Assembly: GCF_900105385.1 (NCBI RefSeq)
Contig: NZ_LT629772.1
Span: 4,960,001 to 5,024,000 of the forward strand
Direction of reading: 5' to 3'
Length of the DNA stretch: 64,000 nt
Origin: Microlunatus soli
Lineage (GTDB): Bacteria; Actinomycetota; Actinomycetes; Propionibacteriales; Propionibacteriaceae
Positions 42,035 through 52,481 of this stretch are shown one piece after another. Below the pieces are notes generated by a model. It saw only the letters and a program-made list of their open reading frames with translations. It was not told the origin of the DNA and searched no databases. The number at the start of each line of letters is the position of its first letter. Positions within the stretch are counted from its first letter, which is position 1. The position numbers were made by a program, and so were the translations under genes.

Positions 42035-43645
42035 TCAGTGTCGAGGTGTGGGCGCGGCGGATTTCCAGAGGTGTTGGGCGAACTGTCCACAACCGAGGTC
42101 ATGGCTGCCGGTCGCGTCGACCAGAAACACTCTGCCTTCCGGCGCCCGGAACAAGAACGTTCCGGGCTCGGGTCGTCGGCGTTTCCACAGTCCGTGGGTG
42201 ATCACGTTGTGTTCCCGGCGACCGTTGGGGGAGAGGTTGTCCTCCCGGGTCTGTGCCGGGAGCCCTTCGACGAACGGGATGTTGTGGTCAAGGTCAAGGT
42301 GACGCCCGACCGCTCCGGAGAAGGGGAACATGCTGCCGGGATATTTCAGGAACATGCGTTCTCGCATCGCCCGTGGGATCTCGTAGGAATCCACCGGTGT
42401 CATATCCACCGTCAGGTCGATGACGGGTTTGAGGGTGATGTTGCAGTGGCCGAGCCAGTCGGCGACGAGGCTGCTGATCATGGGGCCGATGTCTTCGACC
42501 CGGGTGACGCCGAGTCCGGTGTCGAGGGTTTCTTTGGCGATGTGGACGTAGAGCGTGGCGTTGGGTCGGAACTTCGCGGGATCGATCTTGCTGATGGCGC
42601 GAAGGGCGAGCTCGGCGAGCCGGCGGTCTTGATCAACGCGGGGGAAGCGGTCGGTGGTGCCGTCGTCATCCAGGGGGTCGGGTGGCGGCTCGTCCTCGGA
42701 GTCGTGATCATCATCCACGCCGGACGCCGCGGCCGCGGCTGCGGGCGGGAATGCGCTGGTTTCGCAGGTGTCGGCGTCACAGGTCGCCGGCTTGGGGAAG
42801 AGGGAGTCGTCGTCGGCGTCGGGGTCGAAGAGGGTGGGTTCGGTGTCTTCGGCGATCATCCGGACCGCGTCGAGGGGGTTGGCCAGGACGTCGATGGCGG
42901 CGGCCATGCGTTCGTTCTTGGTGCCGGTGTGTCCGCGGCGGGCGAGGATGTCGGCGATCCGGCTGACTTGGGCGTAGAACCGGATGCCGGCTGGTGTGTC
43001 GGTGAGGATGTAGATGCCTTTGATGCCGTGTTCGTTGCTCTGGTTGATGAAGACGCCGACCTCCTTGCCGGCTTCTTCGGCGAGCTTCTTGATGTTTTCG
43101 GCGTCGACGCGGATGATCGTGGCTTCGAGTTGGGCGAGCAGTTTGTTCCAGGACCAGCGTCCGACCATCGGCGCGATCGACCGGTCGACCTCCAGGGCCT
43201 GCTCCAGGCTCAGGTGCCGGGTTTGGCGGGCGATGGTCTGACAGTCCAGGGCGTCGACTTCGTTGTTGCAGAGTCGATGCCACAGGCAGGGAAGACGGTG
43301 GCGCAGGTCGAGGGCGTCGGCGATGATTCGCTCCGCGGTGCCGGTGGATTTGTGCAGGGTGGCGGCGAGGTCGGTGACGCAGAACCGGGTCAGCGCGGGT
43401 GTGCCGTCCCCGCCGGGTCGGATGGGCCGGTCGCCGCCAGGGATGGCCAGCTGGTGGGCGGCGATGCTGTCGGTGGGGAAGCGGTCGGCGAAGGCGGCTG
43501 CGAGGCAGAGTTTGGCGTTGGTGGTGGCGCGGACGAGCCAGTCGATGGCGGTGACTTGGTGCAGGAGTTGGTCGGTGGCCAGGCAGGACGGGTCGAGACC
43601 CGCCGCCTTCTGGGCCGTTTGCATCAGCCCGCTGCCATCGATCAT
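42035..43645 (-). CDS. DUF222 / HNH endonuclease family protein, copy 2 (intact)
   Basis: A 536-residue protein starting MIDGSGLMQTAQKAAGLDPS. The DUF222 (13E12) domain spans roughly residues 30-260. An Asp/Pro-rich low-complexity linker (DDHDSEDEPPPDPLDDD) precedes the C-terminal HNH region (LDLDHNIPFVEG, then RREHNVITHGLWKRR). It shares most of its sequence with the frameshifted copy at 5747-7443; similarity ends with the genes, and no terminal inverted repeats are seen. In mycobacteria these 13E12-type genes are repetitive and associated with prophage insertion. Biological role unsettled. Confidence 0.88.
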   Translation of the reverse strand: MIDGSGLMQTAQKAAGLDPSCLATDQLLHQVTAIDWLVRATTNAKLCLAAAFADRFPTDSIAAHQLAIPGGDRPIRPGGDGTPALTRFCVTDLAATLHKSTGTAERIIADALDLRHRLPCLWHRLCNNEVDALDCQTIARQTRHLSLEQALEVDRSIAPMVGRWSWNKLLAQLEATIIRVDAENIKKLAEEAGKEVGVFINQSNEHGIKGIYILTDTPAGIRFYAQVSRIADILARRGHTGTKNERMAAAIDVLANPLDAVRMIAEDTEPTLFDPDADDDSLFPKPATCDADTCETSAFPPAAAAAASGVDDDHDSEDEPPPDPLDDDGTTDRFPRVDQDRRLAELALRAISKIDPAKFRPNATLYVHIAKETLDTGLGVTRVEDIGPMISSLVADWLGHCNITLKPVIDLTVDMTPVDSYEIPRAMRERMFLKYPGSMFPFSGAVGRHLDLDHNIPFVEGLPAQTREDNLSPNGRREHNVITHGLWKRRRPEPGTFLFRAPEGRVFLVDATGSHDLGCGQFAQHLWKSAAPTPRH

Positions 43646-43759
43646 GTCTTCACACTAGACGTGGCCACTGACAGTCTTGATCGGCCAGGATCCCAACGTC
43701 ACAAGAGACTTCGGCGTTGATCGATCTCCTCGCTGGGACCGACGTCCCGTTCACCGCTG

Positions 43760-46009
43760 CTATTCTGCGACCGGGCCGGTCGCGGCTCGGGTGAGGATCC
43801 GGACCGCCTCGGCGCGACGGTCCTGCGACGGCAAGGTGTCGTCGGGTTCGGTGACGTAGAAGGTGTCGATCGCCTGCCCGGCGAGGGTGGTGACGTGCGC
43901 CGACCGGATGGACAGCCTCGCATCGGCCAGGGCTGCACCGAGGGCGTACAGCAGTCCGCTGCGGTCGGCGACCCGGACCTCGATCACCGCCGCGGTGCGG
44001 CTGGCGCCGGTGAACAGCTGCACATAGGGCGGGTGATCATGATGCCGGGGCCGCGACTCGCGCCGCCGGATCGGGGCCAGGACCCGTTGATCATGATCAC
44101 CGAGCCGCTGCAGTTCGCCGGTCAGGTAGGCGGGGTCGGGCAGGTCGACCGGTGACGCCGCATCCACCCGCCAGGTGTTCACCGCGATCCGGTCGACGGT
44201 GCTGACCAGGGCCGATCGCACCGTCACCTGGTGCGCGGCCAACAACCCGGCGGTGTCGGAGAAGAGCCCGAGCCGGTCCCGGCAGGCGATGATCAATGCC
44301 CAGCCACCGGCCTGCTGCTCGATCCTGATCCGTGGCCGTCCGTCCAGCAACACTGAGCGGGCCAGTCCGACGCCGAGCTCGGAGCGGACGTCGTCGGGCA
44401 CCTCCTCGCCCTCCAACTGCAACATCACCCGCTCGGCCAGCGCAGTGATCAACTGAGCCCGCCACGGCGACCAGGCATTGGGGCCGGCGGCCCGGGCGTC
44501 CGCCTCGGTCAGCGCGAGCAGCAGTCGCAGCGTCTCGGCCCGTCCGTTGACCGCGGCCACCAGCGCGTCGACGGTGGCCGGATCGGCATGATCACGACGC
44601 GTCGCCAACTCGGCGAGTGTCAGATGTTCGCGGACCAACAGCTCGATCAGATCGGCGTCGACCTCGGACACGCCCATCGCCAGCACGATCTCGCGGGCCT
44701 TCGGGGCGCCGCCGGCAGCATGATCGACTCCGGCGACACCCTGCCCCCGCAGCCCCTTGCCGATGTCGTGCAGCAGGCAGGCCAGCAGCAGGATGTCCGG
44801 TCGATCGACGGAGCTGAGGAATCGCTGTGCCTCCACCGCGGTCTGCACCGAATGCCGGTCCACGGTGTGTCGATGGATCGGGTTGTGCTGGGGTTCAGCC
44901 CTGATCAGATCCCAGGACGGGATCCACCGGGTGATGCAACCGTTCAGTTCCAACGCCTCCCACACCGGCGGCAGGGAACGCCCCGACGACAACATCTCCA
45001 GCAGTGCCTCCAGGGCCTCGGACGGCCAGGGCTCCGTCAGCGGTGGGGCGAAACTGCCGAGATGCTCGGCGGTGACAGGGGACAGCACCAGCCCGCGCTG
45101 TGCCGCCAGCGCGCCGGCACGCAATCCGATCAGCGGACCGCTCGGCGGCGTCGATCGATCCAGGCTCACCTCACCGCCGTGCACGATCAGACCGTGCGGT
45201 GCGCGGTCCAGCACCGGCCGTCGCTGCCGCCGGGCGAAGCTGATCACGCGTCGGGCCGGCACCACCTGTCGTGCGGCCCGCACGGTCAGGTCGACCGCGT
45301 GTCCGATCCGGCGCGCGGCCAGTGACACCTGCCGATGCAGCGCATCGGTGGACTCGACACCCAGCCGGTCGGCGACATCGGCGGCTTCGCTTGCCAGCAA
45401 GCGATCCAGGTTGCGACCACTGGTCACGTGCAACGCATCGCGGACGTCGAGCAGGAAGGAGTACGGCGCCCGGACGCTGTCGTGCGGTCGGTCGGTGAGC
45501 CAAGTCGCCGCCAGTGCCCGCAGCATCGTCATGTCCCGGAAGCCGCCCCGGCATTCTTTCAGATCCGGTTCCAGCAGGTAGGCGGCGTCGCCGAAGCTGT
45601 CGGCGCGATCGGTGATCGCGGTGATCAACTCCTCGATCCGCTTCCGGGCACCGCCGCGCCAGGCATCGAGCAGGCTGGTCCGTGCCGCTGCGGTCATCGC
45701 AGCGTCGCCGGCGATCACCCGGAGGTCCAACAGGCCGACGCCGGCGGTCAGCTCCTTGCCGGCGACCTCGGTGCACTCCGCGGGTGTGCGGACCGAGTGG
45801 TCGAGCCGTACTCCCGAGTCCCACAACGGATACCAGAGTCGCTCCGCAATCGCGTTCAGGTCGGATCGCCGACCGTCGTGCAGCAGTACAAGATCAACAT
45901 CGGACTGTGGGCCGAGCTCGCGGCGGGCCAGGCTGCCGACACTGGCCAGGGCGACACCGGTGTCCGGTCCGCCGGCGGAGGCGTACAGCTGGACCAGGGC
46001 TGTCTCCAC
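43760..46009 (-). CDS. glnD: PII uridylyltransferase GlnD (start may be further upstream)
   Basis: The nucleotidyltransferase motif is GSLARRELGPQSDVDLVLLHD at about residues 25-45 (two metal Asp). A central HD domain has RHSVQTAVEA and LLHDIGKG. Two C-terminal ACT domains begin at IIACRDRLGLFSDTAGLL and IEVRVADRSGLLYALGAAL. It modifies and demodifies the PII protein encoded just upstream according to nitrogen status (adenylylation in some actinobacteria). From GTG 46009 the protein is 749 residues and lacks the N-terminal helix usual before the catalytic domain. The frame stays open back to a CTG at 46108 overlapping the glnB stop, adding 33 plausible residues ([18 protein letters not shown]...). 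Confidence 0.93.
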   Translation of the reverse strand: METALVQLYASAGGPDTGVALASVGSLARRELGPQSDVDLVLLHDGRRSDLNAIAERLWYPLWDSGVRLDHSVRTPAECTEVAGKELTAGVGLLDLRVIAGDAAMTAAARTSLLDAWRGGARKRIEELITAITDRADSFGDAAYLLEPDLKECRGGFRDMTMLRALAATWLTDRPHDSVRAPYSFLLDVRDALHVTSGRNLDRLLASEAADVADRLGVESTDALHRQVSLAARRIGHAVDLTVRAARQVVPARRVISFARRQRRPVLDRAPHGLIVHGGEVSLDRSTPPSGPLIGLRAGALAAQRGLVLSPVTAEHLGSFAPPLTEPWPSEALEALLEMLSSGRSLPPVWEALELNGCITRWIPSWDLIRAEPQHNPIHRHTVDRHSVQTAVEAQRFLSSVDRPDILLLACLLHDIGKGLRGQGVAGVDHAAGGAPKAREIVLAMGVSEVDADLIELLVREHLTLAELATRRDHADPATVDALVAAVNGRAETLRLLLALTEADARAAGPNAWSPWRAQLITALAERVMLQLEGEEVPDDVRSELGVGLARSVLLDGRPRIRIEQQAGGWALIIACRDRLGLFSDTAGLLAAHQVTVRSALVSTVDRIAVNTWRVDAASPVDLPDPAYLTGELQRLGDHDQRVLAPIRRRESRPRHHDHPPYVQLFTGASRTAAVIEVRVADRSGLLYALGAALADARLSIRSAHVTTLAGQAIDTFYVTEPDDTLPSQDRRAEAVRILTRAATGPVAE

Positions 46010-46104
46010 GACGTCGGTGACCCAACGCCGACGATCCGGCCCCGCCTGGGTATCCCAGGAGGACCGGATCGCGACGTTGAGGCGCTCGGTGGTCAGGTTG
46101 CGCG

Positions 46105-47819
<1,715 letters not shown>

Positions 47820-47928
47820 ACGCGTGTCCTTCGGTGAACGGAACCTTGCCGGAACGATGGGCCGCTGGAAGGCTCATCGAGGTTGTCGTTCACTCTGCTG
47901 GACGGTTGTTGCAGGGCTGGTCCGTCGT

Positions 47929-47975
47929 ATTACACCGATGTTTCAAAGCCGCGTGCCAGGTGACGTTCGCGTGAC
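47929..47975 (-). promoter_or_regulatory. Candidate GlnR-type boxes upstream of amtB
   Basis: Read on the minus strand, GTCAC-N6-GTCAC (47975-47960) is followed by GAAAC-N6-GTAAT (47944-47929). This resembles GlnR a/b sites (GTnAC-N6-GAAAC repeated at 11-base steps), known upstream of amtB in Streptomyces and mycobacteria. Nitrogen limitation would activate the operon. A glnR gene is not in the window. Confidence 0.45.
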
Positions 47976-47998
47976 GGGCCCGTCAGGGACCCCGGGCA

Positions 47999-48562
47999 TC
48001 AGCTCGCCGGGCGGTGGCCGAGGGCAGCCATCGCGGTGGCGATGATGTGCGGCCGCCAGGCGTGGGTCTTCTGAGACCGTACGGCCGCTTCGGTTGCCAC
48101 CTGGATACCGGCGCAGGCGCTGATCACCTGCACCGGCCGCGGGTCATCGGCCCGCCCGCTCCCGAGCCCGAATGCCTCGATCAGGTCCAGTCCGGCCTGC
48201 ACCAGTGCCGGTGGCGCCGACGCCGGATCGGCCGAGGCCGCGGAGCTCAGGAATGCGGCGGTCCCGGGCCAGCGGAAGGCGTTCTCGACCAGCGCCTCGA
48301 TGAGCAGTGCATCCCGTTCGATGCCGGGTGGGACCTGGGCCGCTCGCTCGACGAGCTCGGTATTGGTCCGGCCCGCTGCGGCGATCGCCGCCTCGGCGAT
48401 CGCTTCCTTGCTGGGGAAGTGGTGCAACAGCCCGGCCTTGGAGTATCCGACCTCGTCGGCGACCTGTTGCAACGAGGTCCTGGCGACACCCTGCCGGGCG
48501 AACAGTCCACAGGCACGGTCCAAGATCTCGGCGTCGACCTGGTCCCTCGTCTGGCGCGGCAT
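47999..48562 (-). CDS. TetR family transcriptional regulator
   Basis: A 187-residue TetR repressor. The N-terminal HTH is ILDRACGLFARQGVARTSLQ followed by VADEVGYSKAGLLHHFPSKE (canonical YSKAGLLHHF box). The C-terminal ligand domain has Ala-rich helices. It is divergent from the SpoIIM-like membrane protein, with a palindromic element between (48583-48613), so it probably represses that gene and itself. The ligand is unknown. Confidence 0.9.
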   Translation of the reverse strand: MPRQTRDQVDAEILDRACGLFARQGVARTSLQQVADEVGYSKAGLLHHFPSKEAIAEAAIAAAGRTNTELVERAAQVPPGIERDALLIEALVENAFRWPGTAAFLSSAASADPASAPPALVQAGLDLIEAFGLGSGRADDPRPVQVISACAGIQVATEAAVRSQKTHAWRPHIIATAMAALGHRPAS

Positions 48563-48582
48563 GGCCCGATGCTATCTCCCCG

Positions 48583-48613
48583 ACCAGGTTGGTAGAAAAC
48601 CGACCAAAATGGT
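48583..48613. promoter_or_regulatory. TetR operator candidate between divergent genes
   Basis: Two similar short palindromes, ACCAGGTTGGT (48583-48593) and ACCAAAATGGT (48603-48613), are spaced two helical turns apart. TTGGT and ACCAA also form a wider inverted repeat. The location, 21 bases upstream of the tetR start and before the SpoIIM-like gene, is typical. Confidence 0.5.
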
Positions 48614-48663
48614 TGAATAGTGTCTCCGAGCCACACCCTCGAGACCTCGAACGGACACAAATC

Positions 48664-49281
48664 ATGAGCGGTCGTACGAAGCCCTGCCAGTTGATTCGCA
48701 CCCACCGTCGGGCCTACCTCGTCATCAATGCCTGCGTCTACGGTGCCGTGCTTCTCGGGATGGCGATCGGGATGCTCTTCCCCGAACTGCACGCGGCGCG
48801 AGCGGACGGGTTCACCAGGTCGCAAGGTGATCTGCTGCTCGCGGTGTTCCGCGATCCGTTGCTGTTCACCGGGACCATCCTCGTGGTCAACGTGCTGCGC
48901 ACGGCGGTGCTGCTGATCGTCCTGCCGTCACTGGTGATCCCATTCGCAGGGCTGGTCGTCTTCGGGATCAAGACGATCGACATGGGCATCATCCTCGCGC
49001 CCGTCGACCGGGTCGGCGCGCTGACACTGATCCCGCACTCGCTGACGCTCCTGATCGAGTTCCAGGCCTACGTGTGGGTGATCTTCGGAGTGTGGCTGCT
49101 CGGTCGGGCGTGGATCCGCCCGGTAGCGGTCGGGGCGCCGACACACCGGCAGGGCTACCTGGCCGGCTTGCGCGCCCTGGGGTGGACCTGGCTGCCGGCG
49201 CTCGTCCTGTTCGTGATCGGCGCGATCTATGAGGTCGCCGAGATCCACCTCCTGATGCCACTCGTTCTCGGCGCCGCGTGA
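48664..49281 (+). CDS. SpoIIM-like (stage II sporulation protein M family) membrane protein
   Basis: A 205-residue integral membrane protein. RRAYLVINACVYGAVLLGMAIG contains the first helix. FTGTILVVNVLRTAVLLIVLPSLVIPFAG, IPHSLTLLIEFQAYVWVIFGVWLL with the conserved PHSLxEL-like region, and a last helix follow. The SpoIIM/DUF95 family is linked to peptidoglycan remodelling in spore formers, but non-sporulating actinobacteria also have members of unknown role. Controlled probably by the divergent TetR regulator. ATG 48664. Confidence 0.75.
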   Translation: MSGRTKPCQLIRTHRRAYLVINACVYGAVLLGMAIGMLFPELHAARADGFTRSQGDLLLAVFRDPLLFTGTILVVNVLRTAVLLIVLPSLVIPFAGLVVFGIKTIDMGIILAPVDRVGALTLIPHSLTLLIEFQAYVWVIFGVWLLGRAWIRPVAVGAPTHRQGYLAGLRALGWTWLPALVLFVIGAIYEVAEIHLLMPLVLGAA

Positions 49282-49300
49282 GGTGCTGTTCGGACAATCG

Positions 49301-50035
49301 TCACGTGTGCGAGGAACCGTCCGGCGCCGTCATTTCTGCTGTCAGCGGGGTCGGCCTGAAACCCTTGGCGATCAGGTACACCCCGAGGGAGAACTCCCAG
49401 ACGGCGATCGGGACGGTGGCGATCGCCGGCACCACGGAGAGCCTGTCCCACAGGTCGAACAGCACGCCGGCATCGGAGATGACGATCGCGGTCGCTCCGA
49501 CGAATCCGAGGACCGGAAGCGAGCGGGGCACCAGCCGTGACTGATACAGCAGCGAACCGAGCAGCAGGGCATTGACGGCCGGAATGAAGCCCTGGCTGAT
49601 GATGAAGATCGAGTCGTAGAAGCCGATCAGGGCCCGACCGATGATCAACCCGTCGGCACCGATTCCCGATCGGCGCAGTTCGATGATCGTCAGCAGGCTC
49701 GCGACGCCGACGAAGATCGCGGCGGCCTCCAGCACCCGTGAGCCGACGAGGCCGAGTGCGCGGGCTTCGCCCTGTCTTTTGATCACCGGATACAGCGCGA
49801 CGGCGGTGCCGATTCCGGCAAGAGCCACGATCACCTCGAGGACCCCGCCGGCGACGACCGCGTTCGCCGATCCCGTGCCTGCGATGTAGTCCGCATCATG
49901 GATCGGCCCGTACAGCGCCAGGGTGGGTATCGAGGCGAAGGTGATCACGTAGAACACGCCGGCGGTCAGGGCGGTCCGTCTCAGATTGTTCGTGGCGGCA
50001 GGTTGTGATGCCGTCCTGCGGGCGATGGTGGTCAT
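49301..50035 (-). CDS. DUF4386 domain-containing membrane protein
   Basis: A 244-residue protein with six to seven transmembrane helices. It is recognisable as DUF4386 by LRRTALTAGVFYVITFASIP, VIVALAGIGTAVALYPVIKR, FDLWDRLSVVPAIATVPIAVWEFSLGVYLIAKGF at the C-terminus. The family function is unknown. ATG 50035 is used (50047 in-frame alternative). Convergent with the SpoIIM-like gene, 19 bases apart. Confidence 0.85.
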   Translation of the reverse strand: MTTIARRTASQPAATNNLRRTALTAGVFYVITFASIPTLALYGPIHDADYIAGTGSANAVVAGGVLEVIVALAGIGTAVALYPVIKRQGEARALGLVGSRVLEAAAIFVGVASLLTIIELRRSGIGADGLIIGRALIGFYDSIFIISQGFIPAVNALLLGSLLYQSRLVPRSLPVLGFVGATAIVISDAGVLFDLWDRLSVVPAIATVPIAVWEFSLGVYLIAKGFRPTPLTAEMTAPDGSSHT

Positions 50036-50251
50036 GCGGCCCCTCACGGTGGATCGGTGCGCATCACTGATGCGCGGGCGACGTTCCGCCGGGGGCTCCG
50101 GGCGTCAGGAAAGACGACGATGGTTGTCGGTATAGCTGATCGTCTGAGGAATCGAGGATCCGCATCCGCTGATCATGATGCCGATCATGGCCGAACACAT
50201 GGGCACAAGCTCAGGTTGCCAGCGGTTGTCGGGTGCGGATAGAGGCGAAGG

Positions 50252-51043
50252 TCACGCCTCGTGTCGGGACCGTTCGGCCGCCAGCAGTCGGTTCGCCAGT
50301 TCCTCGCCATGGCTGCTGGTGAAGGCGATCGTCTCGTCCGTCAGTCGATCAAGATGATCTTGCATCGCCTCGGCGGCCGCGTCGGCGTCGCCGGCGACGA
50401 AGTACTCGCAGATCCGGGCGTGCTCGGCAACACTGGCTCGGCTGATGTGGCGGGTCTGCAGAATGACGTCGAGCATCGCCTCGACGTGGTCGAGACCGGG
50501 AGCGAGCGCGATCCCGGCCATCGTCGCGATCACCGGATTGTCGGTGAAGGAGGTGATCGTCCGGTGGAAGTCCAGCACCAGGGCCCGAGGGATCTCGTCT
50601 CCGTCTCCGGCCAACGCCGTGTCGTGGTCGGCAACCATCCGGGTCAACCGCCGCACTGCGGCCTGGTCCACCCCGGCCGCACCGCCTCGTACGGCTTCGG
50701 GCTCGATGATCCGCCGCGCGCGAAGCAGGTGGATGACGTCGGTGACGGTATGCACCCGGTCCAGACGGCTCAGCATCTCCGACTGCTCCTGTCGCCGCAG
50801 GCTGGACCGCAGCAGTTGCCGGCCCGCGGCGCCCAGCACCCGGCCCTTGCGCTCGACGGGCGTGGTCAGCTGCCGGCCGTCGAGGTCGCGGAGCTTCCGG
50901 CTGATCGTCGCCTCGGAGACCGAGAGCCCCTGTTCGGCCAGTGCCCGGCGGATGTCCCGGGCGCCGATCGGGCCCTGGCCGGCGCCGATCACGGCAAGAA
51001 CCGCCGAAGTGAGGTCGGATCGCGGAGTCACGGCACCAAGCAT
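50252..51043 (-). CDS. FCD-domain regulator with a non-GntR winged helix
   Basis: A 263-residue regulator. The N-terminal winged helix (residues 8-65, LTSAVLAVIGAGQGPIGARD and LSVSEATISRKLRDLDGRQL) resembles NrpR/ArgR-like HTH units rather than a GntR domain. The C-terminal all-helical FCD domain has VLDFHRTITSFTDNPVI and HARICEYFVAGDADAAAEAMQDHL with ligand/metal His and Asp residues. It is divergent from the MFS-ureohydrolase operon, and a perfect palindrome (51048-51061) lies immediately upstream of its start. It probably represses both units until the transported compound binds. Confidence 0.82.
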   Translation of the reverse strand: MLGAVTPRSDLTSAVLAVIGAGQGPIGARDIRRALAEQGLSVSEATISRKLRDLDGRQLTTPVERKGRVLGAAGRQLLRSSLRRQEQSEMLSRLDRVHTVTDVIHLLRARRIIEPEAVRGGAAGVDQAAVRRLTRMVADHDTALAGDGDEIPRALVLDFHRTITSFTDNPVIATMAGIALAPGLDHVEAMLDVILQTRHISRASVAEHARICEYFVAGDADAAAEAMQDHLDRLTDETIAFTSSHGEELANRLLAAERSRHEA

Positions 51044-51047
51044 AGAG

Positions 51048-51071
51048 GACGAACGTTCGTCACTCTTGACA
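51048..51071. promoter_or_regulatory. Palindromic operator and -35 element between FCD regulator and MFS gene
   Basis: GACGAACGTTCGTC (51048-51061) is a perfect 14-base palindrome, and TTGACA at 51066-51071 is a good -35 element reading toward the MFS gene. The corresponding -10 is weak. The operator is five bases from the regulator start codon. Confidence 0.6.
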
Positions 51072-51149
51072 AACGAGGGTCGAGCCACAACCATGACGCG
51101 GACCGGAGGCCGCACCGACCGTCCGGCCGGGCAACGAAAGGAATCGTCC

Positions 51150-52481
51150 ATGAGTCGGCCCGAGATCTCACCACCCGTTCCTCGTCGCGGCAGAGTCCGC
51201 TGGATCCTGATCGGCCTGGCGTTCGCCGCGATCGCGATCAACTACATCGACCGGGCCAACCTGTCGGTCGCGTTGCCCTATATGGACAAGGATCTGGGCC
51301 TCGATCCGGCTGCCTCCGGGCTCGTGCTCGGCGCCTTCTTCTGGACCTATGCGCTGTGCCAGCTGCCGCTGGGCTGGCTGGTCGACCGGCTCGGCGCCCG
51401 GACGATGTTCGCTGCCGCCGTTGCGTGGTGGTCGATCTTCACCGCGGCCACCGTGCTGGCGCGTGGCTTCGGATCGCTGTTCGGGCTGCGGCTGCTGCTC
51501 GGCGTCGGCGAGGCCGGTGCGTTTCCGGCAGCGACCAAGATGGTCGAGGAGTGGTTCCCTCGCAGGGAACGTGGCATCGCCTCGGGGATCTACGACAGTG
51601 GCGCCCGGGGAGGCACCCTGCTGTCGATCCCGATCGTGACCGCCCTGATCGCGGCGCTCGGCTGGAAGGGGTCCTTCATCGTCACCGGCAGCCTGGGGCT
51701 GGTCTGGGTGATCATCTGGTTGTGGGCCTATCACAGTCCGATCAAGCACCGCTGGATCTCCGAGGCCGAGCTCGCCTACATCAAGGCCGGTGGTGCCCGC
51801 GTCGACCCGGACCAGCAAGAAGTCGATCATGATCGGCCGGCCGTGCGTTGGCGTGACCTGTTCACCAACCGGACGGTGTGGGGAATGGCGATCGGCTTCG
51901 GCTGCCAGAGCTACGTGATCTACTTCTTCATCACCTGGTTTCCGTCCTACCTGGTCGAGGAGCGGCACTTCTCGCTGCTGGAGTTGGGGATTTGGGGGAC
52001 CGTGCCGGGTTTCGTCGCCTTCCTGGGCAACTTCCTTGGTGGATGGGTTTCCGATGCGCTGGTGCGACGTGGCCACAGCGTCACCGTCGCCCGCAAGAGT
52101 TGCATCATCGCCGGCATGCTCGGCTCGGCGGTGATCGGATTCGTCGGCTTGGTGCCCAGCGCCGTGCTCGCCCTGGTGCTGCTGTCGTTCTCGTTCGGCT
52201 GCGTCACCTTCGCCACGTCGTCGATCGTCGCGCTGCCGGCCGACGTGGCGCCGACGTCGGGCGCGTCGATGGCCGGCTCGATCCAGGGTTTCCAGAACGG
52301 CATCGCCAACCTCGCCGGGATCGCCAGCCCCGCCGTCATCGGCGCCCTGTACGGCCTCACCGGCAGCTTCGGCTGGGGCCTGGCCTCGGCCGCCTTCGTC
52401 GCCGTCGCCGGCTGCGTCGTCTACCTCATCGTGGTCGGACCGATCCGACCCATGGACCGAAAGGAACCCGCCGCTTCATGA
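51150..52481 (+). CDS. MFS transporter, anion:cation symporter (ACS) family
   Basis: A 443-residue permease. TM1 is WILIGLAFAAIAINYIDRANLSVALPYM (the NYIDRxxLS pattern of ACS transporters). QLPLGWLVDRLGARTMF carries motif A, GEAGAFPAATKMVEEWFPRRERG is also typical of ACS, and 12 helices are present. These import organic anions such as hexuronates, glucarate or nicotinate. Linked by a four-base overlap (ATGA) with a ureohydrolase gene, so a zwitterionic or acidic guanidino compound is likely. ATG 51150. Confidence 0.9.
   Translation: MSRPEISPPVPRRGRVRWILIGLAFAAIAINYIDRANLSVALPYMDKDLGLDPAASGLVLGAFFWTYALCQLPLGWLVDRLGARTMFAAAVAWWSIFTAATVLARGFGSLFGLRLLLGVGEAGAFPAATKMVEEWFPRRERGIASGIYDSGARGGTLLSIPIVTALIAALGWKGSFIVTGSLGLVWVIIWLWAYHSPIKHRWISEAELAYIKAGGARVDPDQQEVDHDRPAVRWRDLFTNRTVWGMAIGFGCQSYVIYFFITWFPSYLVEERHFSLLELGIWGTVPGFVAFLGNFLGGWVSDALVRRGHSVTVARKSCIIAGMLGSAVIGFVGLVPSAVLALVLLSFSFGCVTFATSSIVALPADVAPTSGASMAGSIQGFQNGIANLAGIASPAVIGALYGLTGSFGWGLASAAFVAVAGCVVYLIVVGPIRPMDRKEPAAS

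Noticed and set aside
42035-43645. DUF222/HNH copies considered as insertion sequences
   Set aside because: No transposase, terminal inverted repeats or target duplications; similarity is confined to the coding region.
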